NCBI RefSeq assembly: GCF_051106095.1
Contig: NC_135786.1
Span: forward strand, 24,951,001-25,015,000
Direction of reading: 5' to 3'
Length of the DNA stretch: 64,000 nt
Source: Pogona vitticeps
Taxonomy: Eukaryota; Chordata; Lepidosauria; Squamata; Agamidae
Positions 23,525-35,272 of this stretch are shown one piece after another. Position numbers and translations under genes: made by a program. Numbering within the stretch: position 1 is the stretch's first letter; every line of letters begins with the position of its first letter. The notes beneath the pieces are model-generated. The model was not told the origin of the DNA, searched no databases, and saw only the letters and a list, made by a program, of their open reading frames with translations.

Positions 23525-23645
23525 ATTCAGCTAGCTCAGTGGTTTAGGTCAGGAGTTCAGTTCCCCACTGTGCCTGCTTGACAGCTGGACTCAATGATCC
23601 AGAAGGTCCCTTCCAACTCTGGAGTTCTAAGATCAAGATTATTAT
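23525..23645 (+). mobile_element. tRNA-derived SINE with CR1-like tail
   Basis: 'agctagctcagtggttta' and 'gagttcagttcccc' are tRNA A- and B-box-like. The tail 'gaaggtcccttccaactctg' is the CR1 3' end, ending in ATTATTAT. Same family as 3857-3985 in opposite orientation. CR1-mobilised SINEs are known in reptiles. Confidence 0.65.
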
Positions 23646-23649
23646 CTTG

Positions 23650-24820
23650 TGTCATACAGGTATTCTACTCAACAACATACACAATCTGGTAAAAAATTTG
23701 GAATCTTATTTAAAAATCTAGTGTCTGGAAAGTTTGTTGGGTCCACAGTAAAATGGGGTTCAAGAAGCAACTGACATCTGTCTGTTTTTCACCTTTAAGG
23801 CTAATTACAGGGTGTCAACTGGGAATTTTACTTCCTCAGCTCCCCAGCAGAATGGTCCCCATTTGTAGAACATTCTAAGTAATGTAGGAAATCCTGACCT
23901 TTGGTTCATCTGCCTCAGTATCGTATACAATGGCTGGCAATAGCTTTTCAGGATTTCAAGCTGAGGTATTCCCTTGTCTTGGCAGGATATGAGAGAAATG
24001 GGATCTGTTACCTTTATAATGTGAGGTAGGTGTACTACCACAAAGTTACAGCCCTATTTAAGGTGAAGTTTTCACCTTATAAGAACTTTGTTTCCTGGGC
24101 AAACAGCACAGTTATAGTGTAAGACCCCTGCTCTGGATCAGTAATTCAGTTGAAGACAAAGGTTTAAAACCCTACATGAAGGACCACAATCCAGACTGGC
24201 TCCTACCGCTAATTAGGGCATGATATGTACCTGCTTCTGAAAATTCACTGGTGGTTGATTTTTTTTTTAATACTGTCACATTCATTTTGGCTCTTAGCCT
24301 GCAACCCACCATTTACTGCTAATAATAGCTATCTTACTGGGTTACTGTAAGGATTACAACAAGATGGAGTACTTTGAACATTCACAAGTCCTTTGTAAAT
24401 GGTACATGATATTATCACTTAGTGGTTAATTCTTAATATAGGTGTCACATTGACATAGGACAGGTGCCTTATTCCTCTCCTAAATGTCTTCATCTGCATG
24501 TGTCACTTCTGTAACAAGTGTCATTTCAGAATTCATAAGCATTTATCTAGCAAACAAACACAATAAGGAATCTTGAATCTCTAGACTTCAGATATTTTTC
24601 CCTTAGCACATTCAAACTATTAACCCCCCTTTCTTTTCAAAAGAAATAAGGCTTAAATGTGACCACAAAACTAAGAGATTTATTTCCTTAGACCAATCCA
24701 TTGTTTAGATTTCATGTAAAGCAGTTCAATGTGAGTAAGCAATTAAGAAGGTAATATATACCCAATGATGGAGATTAATTTCTCCAAATTTGAAACAGAA
24801 TCCAGAATCCAGAGAGCACA
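23650..24820. other. PKIG 5' intron, unassigned
   Basis: AT-rich; nothing recognised. Confidence 0.45.
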
Positions 24821-24821
24821 G

Positions 24822-24945
24822 GTTGCTGTCCTCTGAGGATGCCGGCCACAGAGACTGGCGAAACATCAGGAAGAACAACCTTCAGAACACGGCCAAAGAG
24901 CCCGAAAAACCCAGAACAACCATCAGAATCCAGATTTCATACAGA
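24822..24945 (+). mobile_element. Penelope-like repeat with hammerhead-like core
   Basis: Carries CTGAGGA at 24833-24839, a GCC/GGC helix (24841-24843 with 24857-24859) and GAAA at 24860-24863. TCCT 24829-24832 can pair with AGGA 24868-24871, and GTTG 24822-24825 with CAAC 24876-24879. This layout resembles a type I hammerhead with a minimal helix III. One extra T after CTGAGGA departs from the consensus. Confidence 0.5.
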
Positions 24946-25316
24946 ATTCACAAACTTTCCATGAACCTTTAATAATATCTCAAGGTGGGGTAGTGCAACA
25001 GCAACACACAGTTATTGCGATTCATCCTCTCCATTACAGAACTATGTAAAGAAATGTAGAACTGGAAGGGACTCAGAGTTTCCAAAAATTCACTCAGTTG
25101 ATGATTGCTCTCATGGCCCTCCAGAGACAGAAAATCTATTGCCAAAGCAACCCTGAAAGGTGGCCATCCAACCTTAACCTACAATCCTCCAATGAAGGAA
25201 AATCAATCACCTCTGGTGGCAGTCTGTTTCTCTCAGGTAGCGGAAACAGGAGCGTGAGTATGACATGTAGAAGAAAATCCTGTGTGCCACCTCTAAGTGG
25301 TTGTATGACATTATGT

Positions 25317-25429
<113 letters not shown>

Positions 25430-25528
25430 TGACAAAGCCTGGCAGACAGAGCTTTTTGAAAGCCGAAACTCAATAAGACACACATATTTGAGAGATGCTG
25501 CTTTTTTTGGCTATACCAGTCTATTGGG

Positions 25529-25599
25529 TTCCTTCCTTCCTTCCTTCCTTCCTTCCTTCCTTCCTTCCTTCCTTCCTTCCTTCCTTCCTTCCTTCCTTC

Positions 25600-25600
<1 letters not shown>
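25529..25600. repeat. (CCTT)n microsatellite
   Basis: About 18 perfect units directly abutting the next array. Confidence 0.98.
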
Positions 25601-25688
<88 letters not shown>

Positions 25689-25690
25689 CA
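25601..25690. repeat. (TAAC)n microsatellite
   Basis: About 22 units, starting without a gap after the CCTT array. Not telomeric repeat. Confidence 0.98.
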
Positions 25691-25967
25691 ACCTGTTGCG
25701 CATTATTGATATATATGCAAATATTACAAAAATGTCATTAGTTTTTACTTTCTGCAATGTACAAGTCACCAACAACTCCATACTCAAAATTTCTTGTATC
25801 GAGATGAAGTGGACCCTTGCAAAACCAAGTGTAAGCAAGGATGCTTTATCACAGCTTCTGGTGCTCCCCCCAAACAAGAGGCATTGGCCAAAATCCACCT
25901 CCATAGCTACACAAATGACACAACTGTTGGAGGTAAATTGCCCCATATTTAAAAATCAGCATGTTGT

Positions 25968-26027
25968 GGTTTAGTTTTTACATCGTGTCCGACTAGAGCA
26001 CATCAGGCCCTCCTGTCTTTCACTGCC
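25968..26027 (-). mobile_element. Bov-B LINE 3' scrap
   Basis: 'gtgtccgact' and 'agagcacatcaggccctcct' match the antisense Bov-B 3' coding end seen better at 47891-48170. A Sauria SINE begins shortly after. Confidence 0.5.
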
Positions 26028-26040
26028 AAAAATCATCATA

Positions 26041-26409
26041 AGGTAAAGGTAAAGGTTCCCTTTGACAATTTTTTGTCCAGTCGTGTTCGACTCTAGGGGG
26101 GCGGTGCTCATCCCCGTTTCCAAGCCATAGAGCCAGCGTTTTTGCCCAAAAACAATCTTCCGTGGTCACATGGCCAGTGCGACTTAGACACGGAACGCTG
26201 TTACCTTCCCACCGAGGTGGTCCCTATTTATCTACTTGCATTTGCATGCTTTCCAACGGCTAGGTTGGCAGGAGCTGGGACAAGCGACGGGAGCTCACTC
26301 CGACGCGTGGATTCGATCTTACAAATGCTGGTCTTCTGACCCTGCAGCAGAGGCGTCTGCGGTTTAGCCCGCAGCATCACCACGTCCCTCTCGCCACCAC
26401 GTCCCTCTC
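26041..26409 (-). mobile_element. Sauria SINE, near full length
   Basis: Complete tail-to-head order on the minus strand: 'aggtaaaggtaaagg' tail, 'cagtcgtgttcgactc', 'gtggtcacatggccagtg', 'ggagctgggacaagcg' and the tRNA-like head 'ctgcggtttagcccgcagc'. Near-identical 13-bp target duplications lie at 26028-26040 and 26410-26422. The head end has a 17-bp tandem duplication ('ccaccacgtccctctc'). Confidence 0.92.
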
Positions 26410-27171
26410 AAAAATAATCATACTCATTAACAATTGCATGCTGAGTCACGCAACTCATAATGCCTATGTTGATTTCTTAACTTAAGGCAATTCACCTGTA
26501 ACAGTTACACCATTTGTGTTACACCAGCATAACAAAGCAACAGGAATTGAGCCACTGTGTCACATTCTCTTATTTCCTCCTTTTTAAAAAGAAAAAGAAA
26601 TAAGTAGTGATGGAAAAACACTTGAGAGCTATAAGTAGAGGACAGCTTTTTCTAGACCTCTTTTAAATATTATCTGAAGGAGGGAGAGCAGCTGCACAGT
26701 AGAAGCCTTGTCTGAAAGCATCCCAATAGACAAGTCTTAGGAATTGTTCAGTGTAGCTTACATAACAACGGCAGACTCTAGATGCATTTAGAGTGTAATG
26801 TGGTAAAAGGGGGCATTTAAAAGTACTTGCATATTGTAGCATTTGTGCGCAACTTTCACAGAGACATGCTACATACTTAGAAAACTTTTACTAAAATATT
26901 CTGTATGCCATCATTACACATTACTTTTTTCAGATAATTCTCTGATAATTTCCTGATTCAAAGTATGAACAGTAAACTAAAGGAATTTATTTAGGTCAAG
27001 ACAGATTATCAAAAAAACCCTATCTACTGTACTCTTGTTTCCTATATTGGGTGGAAGAGATTCATAAAAATATCTGTTTAAAAACTGGTGTCATGTAAGA
27101 GTATAACATATAGGGAAACATTGGGAAATGTTAAAGCAGCAGGGAGCTGGATTCCAGCTGTATACTCATTA

Positions 27172-27521
27172 GGTAAAGGTTAAAGGTTCCCCTTGACAAT
27201 TTGTCCAGTCGTGTCCAACTCTAGGCGGCGGTGCTCATCTCCGTTTCCAAGCCACAGAGCTAGCGTTTGTCCGAGGACAATCCTCTGTGGTGACGTGGCT
27301 AGTGTGACTAGACACGGAATGCCGTTTACCTTCCCACCGAAGTGGTACCTATTTATCTGCTCGCATTTTTGCATGCTTTCGAACCACTAGGTTGGCAGGA
27401 GCTGGGACAAGCGGCGGGGGCTCACTCCGTCGCGTGGATTCGATCTTACGACTGCTGGTCTTCTGACCCTGCAGCACAGAGGCTTCTGCGGTTTAACCCG
27501 CAGCGCCACCACGTACCTTCC
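27172..27521 (-). mobile_element. Sauria SINE, full length
   Basis: Same module order as the copy at 26041, ending 'cgcagcgccaccacgt'. The target duplication 'gtatactcatta' recurs as 'gtatattcatta' at 27522-27533. Confidence 0.92.
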
Positions 27522-28819
27522 GTATATTCATTAGAGGGTATAAAATTATGCTACTTTGGGTGGAGAATGCAAAGAGCTGTTGTGTATTTGGAGAATGTAA
27601 ATGGCTGTTGTGTATTTGCAGACTGCCATTCATTATGACTTATGAGCAAAAAAAAAAAAATTCTTAACTCCTTATATGGTGAAGGGTGAGCTCACCAGTA
27701 AGACTTCTTGATAATTGTATGTACTTGCATTGCCTTGTTGTAAGTAGATAAGACTTGCTTTGCTAGATCAGGGCTGGCTGGCCTCCAACAGTTCTCAGTG
27801 TCAGCAGAAGGAAGACAACAACTGACATGACTCTGGATTATGTGTCAGTTTTACTGGCCATTTTGAAGGGAGTGTCTGAGAAACTGACAAGTCTTTTACC
27901 AGTTTTGTTGGAAATGGAAGTTATGGAAGGGAAACAATGAAGGAACAGTTGAGTGGGCAGATAATGTAGGTAAGTGGGTAGAAGGTCGCCAAACATGTCC
28001 TTTTGAGAGTGCATCTGAGTAGGATTCATCACAGAGTGGTCGCAATGACTAGATAGGCGGGGTATAAATGGAATAAATAAATAAATACTTTTTTAAAAAA
28101 AGCAAAAGCCAGACGTAAGCAAGCACAGTAACATTTCCCATGCTAGCTGGAGTTAATGTGGTCTCAGTTTTTGACCCCCAAAATTCAGGGAATATAAAGT
28201 TGCTCTCCTGGCAATGCCACAAAAGATGGAATAATAGTATACCTTTCAATTTGTAATGCTATAGTGTTTTCATCTGACATTATCCTTAATTTCTGGGGGA
28301 AAAAACAAGAAATCCATGAAAGTTCACATTAAAATATAGTAGTTAGTCTTTATGATGCCACAATGTTTTTACCTTCTTAATTTTTTTTTTACAAAAAATA
28401 TCTTTTGTTTTGGTTTTGCCTGACATGCTGGCACAAACTAACATAGCTACCTCTTCTAAAACTTACCGTAATTTCTGAAGCTTTTTGTTCAGGCTTTTCC
28501 AAAAACTCTGCAATGGATTGGTTGCCAGCCTCTTCTAACTTGAAGATGTTCCAAAGGTGTCTTTAATAGGAATCAGGAAGATTGGAGAATGAAATGGAAT
28601 AGAAGAGTAAAACAAGAAGTCCTGGCTCTGCCTCCTTTAAGAAACAAAACATCACAAGAATGGAGAGAAGAATAATCACCATTCCCTTAGAATGTGAAAT
28701 TATAGTATGTTATAGAGACAAGAGGCAGACTTTTTGAAAAGAATTGGCAAGGTATAAAGGAAACCATATGCACAAACTAGATCAATCCACCTCAGCCTAT
28801 AAGAATTTTAACTGGGAAG

Positions 28820-29062
28820 TGGAGAGCTGCAAGCTTTGACTTGCCTTGGTGACAGAGACAGTAATGTTAGGAAAAGCTGAAGGCAACAAGAAAACTGGAA
28901 AAGTGGGAGACCATCTATGAGATGGGTTGACTCCATAAAAAATCCACAGCCATGAGTTTGCAAGAACTGAGCAAGAGTTGTTAGAGACAGGAGCTTTTGG
29001 ACATCATTAACTCATAGGATCACCATAAATTCCAAATGACGAGACAGCACAAAGCAACAACA
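28820..29062 (+). mobile_element. RTE/Bov-B-like LINE 3' end
   Basis: 'ggagaccatctatgagatgg', 'agtttgcaagaactgagcaa' and 'cataggatcaccataaattc' correspond to the 3' coding end and tail of reptilian RTE elements. The copy is 5'-truncated. Confidence 0.55.
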
Positions 29063-29339
29063 TGTGACAGAGGGACAGCTTCTCATCATACCAAGTGACA
29101 GTGTAATCCTGACAAAAAAAATTGTTTGCCAGAGCAGGAGTACTGGTAACTCCAGGTCAATTCAGCTGTTACTCATTCAACTGGCAGTTGTGCTGTTGCT
29201 TCCCTTTAGTATACTAAGTAGCCATAGGCCTTGTTATCTAGAATAGTTTCCCTCCGCCAAGCAGAGACAGAGATTTAAGTCCCCTTTTTCTTCCACTCCC
29301 CAAAGTGATCCCAATCTGGGTTCCCTCTCCTTGTTGTCG

Positions 29340-29502
29340 CACTGTGCCCTGTGCTTTCAACTCAGAACTGACATAGAGTGACTCTAATAGGGCTTTCAGG
29401 GTAAATAAGGTATTCAAGGATTGGCTTTTCCAGTTCTACCCCCTAATGAGTTTCCATGGCAGAGCCATGAATCCTAGTCCATTACTCTGTCTATTACACC
29501 AG
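29340..29502 (-). mobile_element. tRNA SINE with RTE-like tail
   Basis: The minus strand has the head 'tggtgtaatagacagagta' and then 'ggattcatggctctgcc'. The tail matches 'ctattagagtcactctatgt', the same family as 39473-39660, 46955-47110 and 62085-62310. Similarity of the tail to RTE ends suggests RTE mobilisation. Confidence 0.5.
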
Positions 29503-29532
29503 ACATCCATTTTTCCTGCTGCCTTCAGCAAC

Positions 29533-29762
29533 CACGGTGCAGTGGTTAAACTGCAGTACTGCAGTCAAACCTCTGCTCACAATTTGAGTTTGATTCCAAC
29601 AAGTTCAGGTAGCCAGTTCAAAGTTGAGTCAGCTTTCTGTCCTTCTGATTTCAGTAAAATGAGTACCCAGCTCATTGGGGGTGGGGAGTGTTTATTGCAT
29701 AATTATGTTGTAAACCTCCAAGAGAGTGTTCTAGCACTATAAGGAAGTATATAAGTCAAAAG
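29533..29762 (+). mobile_element. tRNA-derived SINE with L2-like tail
   Basis: 'ggtgcagtggttaaactgca' (A box) and 'gagtttgattcc' (B box), then 'caaagttgagtcagctttct', 'aaaatgagtacccagctca' and a 'tataaggaagtatataagtc' tail. This is a widespread reptilian SINE layout. Confidence 0.65.
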
Positions 29763-30244
29763 GACAACAACATCCTCTCCTTATGACTGTTATGTATGGA
29801 AAAAAAAAACATACCTATTCCTGAAACCCCCAATGTGTTCATAATTCGACCAAGTACTTCCTCAGCTCCATTTGGATCTGCAGAGTCTGAATTTCTAAGC
29901 TTTTTTCTGACTGGACGCCCTCCGTCTGTTTTTGACTAAAACGACCATCATTCCCAGCCAACATAGACTTTGGTGCTTTCCATGCATTTGCAAATTCCAA
30001 GGCTTTTGTTCACTGTTACAGCTGTGCCAGCAAAGATTATGTGATGCCTGGTCATAGAAAGGGATTCATTTGAATCTCTTATGTATCCATAATCTAATCA
30101 ACTAAGTGTTTTCACAAGACTTTTGGTTTCAAAGCAGAATCTTACATAGAAGAATTATTCACAAACTGCAATTTATTGTCCTCTTCTTTATAAAGAAATG
30201 ATAAAGACTGACCTATTTGAGGCACACGTTGATGTTTTATTAAA

Positions 30245-30520
30245 GAAATACTGTAAATAAATATCTTTTCTCTTTTAAGGGTTCAGAACCATACTGTTAG
30301 CAAAACAAGCAAGAGCTACATTTAAAACAGATCAAATTAAGTTGTACGGGAGTGAGGTTTCCTCTAGAAGAAACTGGGATACACTTTTGGAATGAAATCC
30401 CCAGAGACAGAAAGAAAAGTAACTAAACTCCCCACCACCACCTCTTTATCGTTTCAGCACAGATTATTAGAGTTATAAATAGCTCTTTAAGAGTAAACAC
30501 TCTTCCCCCCTTGTTATTTA
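30245..30520 (-). repeat. Dispersed repeat, LTR-like; inverted partner at 18657-18868
   Basis: The complement of this segment shares the blocks described for 18657-18868. Both read through a promoter-like segment to a polyadenylation-like one. Treated as a fossil of unassigned family. Confidence 0.5.
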
Positions 30521-31114
30521 ATGCTGCTTTCAAAGTGGCTGTTTCTTCTCTTAGCACATCCACACATCCTCACAGACAAAAACAAGCTGTCCAGCGACTG
30601 AGATAACACGCTTCTTAAGGCACTTTGGCATCAGTGGGGGGGGGGGCAGCACAATTTAGGAGCAGATTTGTGGGTGATTTGAAAGAGATCAGCAAAGATT
30701 TATAATTCCCAATTGTTGACTGACGAGACCAGCAGAACTATTGCCCCCCCACATCTAAATTATAGTACTGAAATAATAAAAACAAAAATAGGTGTGTGCA
30801 CACAAGCACATGCACGTGTGTCTGAGCAACTTGACTGACTTAGAGTGGACTTTTCTGTGCAAAGATTATGTCCTTAGTTCAGTTCTGGAACCCAGGATAA
30901 ATTCCTGAATTTGGGATTCAAAGTTCAAGGTTTTTGCACCATGCTCTGATCAGTGGATCTCAAGGTTTGAAGAAAATATGAGTAGATCCTGCAAACCTAT
31001 TAGTTTGCCCACCTTCGGGAGTGACTAGACAATTATTTCTCCCACTCTTTGTGCTATGTTTCTCATTGTTTGTTTTGATATTTATTCCATCAGCTATACT
31101 GTATGACACCACTA

Positions 31115-31648
31115 CAGTAGGACCACGTATTTGCAGGGGATCGGTTCCATGGTCTACAATGGATGCCTGAAACCATGGAGATGAGGGAATCCTATATACC
31201 AGAGGTCCCTAATCCCTGGTCCGCAACCCGGCACTGATCTCCTACACACACCCCCGCAAGCGCCCCCCAGGAGCGCTGTGCATGCATGCACAAGAGTGTG
31301 TTCTGCCCCCTGCGAGCACGCCATTCACATGCACGCAAGTGTCCCCATGAGCACGACGTGTGCATGCACGCGAGCGTGTTCTGCCCCTGCGAGCGCAATG
31401 TGCGTATGCATGCAAGTGCCCCTTGTGAGCGCGACATGATCATATGTGCAAGCGAGCTCTGTCTCCCTATGGGTGCGCTACGCCACCCCAAATTGGTCCA
31501 CAGTTGGGAAAAGGTTGGAGATCACTGCAACAAAGAATGGGGCAGGACCAAGGCCAGTATACCCTTGTATACTGTATATAAGGATGGGGGCAAAAAGTGA
31601 GTAAGTGAAACCACAGATACCAATCCCACTGATATGGGGGTCCTACTG
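31115..31648. mobile_element. Tigger/pogo-like DNA element with nested hAT
   Basis: Termini CAGTAGGACCACGTATTTGC and its complement (GATATGGGGGTCCTACTG) are flanked by TA at 31113-31114 and 31649-31650. The subterminal 'atggatgcctgaaaccatgg' is the familiar Tigger-type hairpin block. The middle is replaced by a hAT copy. Confidence 0.75.
31200..31527. mobile_element. hAT-type element nested in Tigger-like element
   Basis: Starts CAGAGGTCCCTAATCCCTGG and ends AAAAGGTTGGAGATCACTG, matching the family at 976 and 42151. The interior has repeated 'gagcgc', 'gcatgcatgc' and 'tgcccc' modules. No clear 8-bp duplication is left. Confidence 0.7.
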
Positions 31649-31649
31649 T

Positions 31650-33550
31650 AATTGCAAGTAGATCCAGTCTTCTGGCATGAGTATGTGGCATACAGTATTT
31701 TGTTCAGCTGGTAGTGATTGTGCTTCTCCATAGCATTTCCATTTCTATTGTTTAGTCTTGATTTTGGCTTTTGTGATCACCTACAGGTTCAGTCCTTTAT
31801 GGTCATTGTTGGTCATGTCCAGATGGCATAATTGATTATGCATAAGTAGGCCACAGTGTGTGAGTGAACCCTATGCCTTTTGCCTGCCATCTGCTCATAC
31901 TGGTAAGGACTACACCTGCAATGCTAGTCTCTTTCTGGAGATATGATGTGGGGCACTGTGTTTGGCTGCTTGCTAAAGGATCTCAGCTGTTTGACTTCAC
32001 ATATGTGGACCCTATTTATAAATAAACTAAAATATTATATGTACATAACCAGAGGTAGACATGGTGGCCATAAAGCAAATTCCAAATTCCATACTCAAGC
32101 AACATTTCTGGTTGACTGAATTAAAGGTGGATTTTTAAACTGAAGATTGCAAATGCTGCACCAGCAGTACTACCATTTGTCACAGCTTAGGGACTTTTGA
32201 TAGGAGTGATCCAGGCCTGAAACTTACCTCCATCTGGACAATGCAGAAACTGCCTAAGACTCTCTGATCTGTTTGTATAAAGGGATGTGGAACATGCCCT
32301 GGATAGAGAACTCGGGGTCATAAAGGAGGGGCTCTGTTTTCAAAACAGAGATTCAAAGTTTATTTCCTTTTATGGCATTTCTTGTTCCCAACAAAACTAG
32401 GGGCTGTTCAACATGAAATCTGACACCTAGTGAGCCCTGTTTTAGAATCAGCTTCTTCTTCCTCGTGATATCTTTAGGCAGCTTGCAATCTGAAATCACT
32501 AACATCAAATCAGCCTTTTGTATCATCATGCCCAACAGAGATATTTTAGCTTGAAGGCACACAGATTTTTGGGCTCATAAAGATATCACTATAACATGGA
32601 TTCTGGATTTCTGTCATCGAGGACGACTACATGGTCAAATACCATGGAATTTACTTTGCTTATAAAATGGGTGAATTCCATTTTTTTTAACCTTTCTGCT
32701 CTGCATGACAAACAAGGCTGATTCAAATTGGTTCAGCATATTTGCTGTCAAACTGTTTTTTCCTCCCTCACTGCCTCCAGAGGTCTAAAACTTTTTCATA
32801 ACTGGGGGATTTGATCAGGCTTATTCCCTTGCAGGCATTGTTGTAAAGATGGTGTGGCTGTAGCAGCCGCATCTCCTTTCCCAAGCCACTTCTTCTTTTC
32901 TGAAAAACAGCTTCCCACCCCAGTGTGCGTGATATGCGGGGCGTGGGGGACATGAAAAAGCAAATCACTGTAAGTAAGGTTTGTTGTGAAGCTGCTTTCT
33001 CATTTAAAGCTTCAAAAACTTTTCAATGGAAAATGAACATGGAAAAGGTACTTCATAGTCTGAGAATAGAAAACATCAAAAGTTTTAACATAATTTTGCA
33101 AAATACATAATAATTCACAACTCAGAATGATTGTGGTCACCTCCTTCCCACCAATCATTAGTGACTACTTTCCCCTACTTTCAGGTAACACATGCAGGAA
33201 TCACTGATCTCTGTTGCCATAGAGTTTTAAGTTACCATTCACACTTGTTAAAAAACAACCCTGAGAATTATCTGGAAGTTGAGTCACGGCAACTGGACTT
33301 CTTTCTTGTTAGATTGAAATGTTTCGCTCCTCCTCCAAGTAGCGAAACATTTCAACCTAACAAGAAAGAAGTCCAGTCGCCATGACTCAACTTCCAGATA
33401 ACCACACCTGGACGACTGAGAATCTTCACAGAAAGCCCTGAGAATTGTTTGGTGTTTGGGTGAGAAATACATAACTGATGAAAAAAGTAGTCAATCTCTG
33501 GATTTTCCTTTGCATGGTGTCACTTTGTAAATGGTAGCGAACAGAAGGAA
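31650..33550. other. PKIG 5' intron with a short inverted duplication
   Basis: Mostly unassigned. 33275-33400 contains an inverted pair ('ctggaagttgagtcacggca' and its mirror near 33375-33402), a hairpin-like repeat of unknown family. Confidence 0.4.
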
Positions 33551-33553
33551 ATA

Positions 33554-34069
33554 CAGTGGAGCCTTGACCTATAAATGGCCCCCCTTACGGACTTTTCGAT
33601 GTACGTACAGCTCCAGCTGCAAAATTCTGGATCGATTTGCGGCCTGGAGCTTCGATGTACGGATGAAAAAGGGTGGGAAATTCAAACTGTTGGTGGTGAA
33701 GAGGCTGCTTCTTTAGCTCTTTTGCCCCAATGGGAGGGAGCTGGGCGGTGGGGGAGAAAGGCAGGAGCTGATCTGGCCTTTCTCCCCCACCGGGCAGCTT
33801 CTCCGCTGCTAAAATCGCCATTGGGGCAGCCCTTTGGGAGAAGCCGGGTGGTGGGGAAGAAAGGCAGGATCTGATCCGGACTTTCTCCCCCACCGCGAGG
33901 CTTCTCCCAAAGCGCTGCGCCCAATGGTGGTTACAGCAGCGGAGAAGTGGTGGGGGAGAAAGGGCTGGAACAGATTAATGGGTTTTCAATGCATTCCTAT
34001 GGGGAATGCATTTTCGACCTACGGACACTGTTCCAATACGGATTACGTCCGTAGGTCGAGGCTCCACTG
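33554..34069. mobile_element. TA-flanked MITE (CAGTGGAGCCTTG family)
   Basis: Termini CAGTGGAGCCTTGACCTA and its complement (TAGGTCGAGGCTCCACTG) with TA on both sides. The interior has direct repeats of a 'tgggggagaaaggcaggagc'-like unit. Open frames inside are repeat-derived. Confidence 0.85.
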
Positions 34070-34074
34070 TATCC

Positions 34075-34358
34075 TACAGACCGTGGACTGGTTGGGGGGC
34101 TGTGTGGCATGCTCGCACGGGGAGCATGGCACGCTAGTGGGAGTGTGGCATGCCTGCAAGGGGTGGAGGACGCTCACATGCATGCATGTGGTGGCACTCG
34201 CGGGGGCCCGCTCGCAGGCATGTGCACGGCGCACTTGCAGGAGGTGGACTGCCCCTGTGCACATGCACGTGGCAGCACTCACGGGGGGTCAGGAGACTGG
34301 TGTCCTACCTACGCCACAGACTGCTACTGGATCACAGATCAGGAGTTGGGGATCCCTG
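34075..34358. mobile_element. hAT-type element abutting a MITE
   Basis: Starts at 'cagaccgtggactggttggg', contains 'gcatgcctgcaagg'-type modules and ends GAGTTGGGGATCCCTG. The flanks CTGTATCC and CTGTAGAC may be a worn 8-bp duplication that includes the MITE end. Confidence 0.6.
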
Positions 34359-35159
34359 CTGTAGACCACCTTGACTGCTGCCATTATTGTTGTAAACATT
34401 CAGGCTGCCCTTTGCTATGTACAAAGCTTGGCATCCTTTTTCCTTCCGGCAACACAGGCATGATATTCTGCAGCAATATTGGGCTATTCCTGGCTTTTTT
34501 AATAGTGGGTACAGAAGCATAATATTCCACATTCATAAACCAGAGATTTTTAAAAAATATTATCAGAATTCCGTTGAAATAAGAGAACCATGTGGCCATT
34601 AAACAATACAAATGTTGAGAGTACGTGATGCTTTTATTGACCACTAATGGTACTGCACAATTTGCTAAACCACAGATTGACTAAAACCTGGTCCTTTTTC
34701 CTAACATTGTGAATAACTGTTTTAATGTTTCTGTAATGAATCTTTGAGTTCTTATGCTGCCAGTTTTAATCCAGTTTTATATGCTCAAAATCTTTTATTC
34801 TCTGCTACTGGTTTTTATGTTTGTTTTATATAGTGCTTTCTTTAGTAATTGTTTTATTATATTGCTGTACACTACCAAGATATTCCCAGTTAATGAAGTA
34901 AGAATGGCAGGCAGGCAGGCCAGACTGGATACTCCATATTTTGCATAATATTAATAATCTGGATGGCATTACCTGGCACATGCAAAGCCCCTCCAGGCTT
35001 TGTATTTTCTCTCAGGTCAAGTACCGCCATCCCACAACACCTCACATGAAATTTTTGATCCAATCATGCATTTAACAGCAGAGAGCGTTAAGTATAGAAT
35101 CATTCTCCCACCATTATTATTTTCAGGGGAAGTTTGGTGAAAGGCTTTATTGTCTATCT

Positions 35160-35272
35160 AGTTACTAATTCTAAGCTATGATTCTATGCCCATTTAGCTG
35201 GAAAAAAATGCACTGAAGTAAATGAGGTTTACTTCTGAGCAGTCGGGAATAGGATTGCGCTGTTAATTATCT
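35160..35272. mobile_element. Old palindromic MITE-like repeat
   Basis: 'agctatgattctatgccca' and 'gtttacttctgagcagtcgg' followed by 'aataggattgcgctgt' form imperfect inverted arms of a common amniote element. Family not identified. Confidence 0.35.

Noticed and set aside
25601-25690. Possible interstitial telomere repeat
   Set aside because: The unit is TAAC (GTTA), not the vertebrate TTAGGG; it is an ordinary tetranucleotide array.
33834-34364. 176-codon frame
   Set aside because: It runs across the junction of a MITE and a hAT element; no host protein features.
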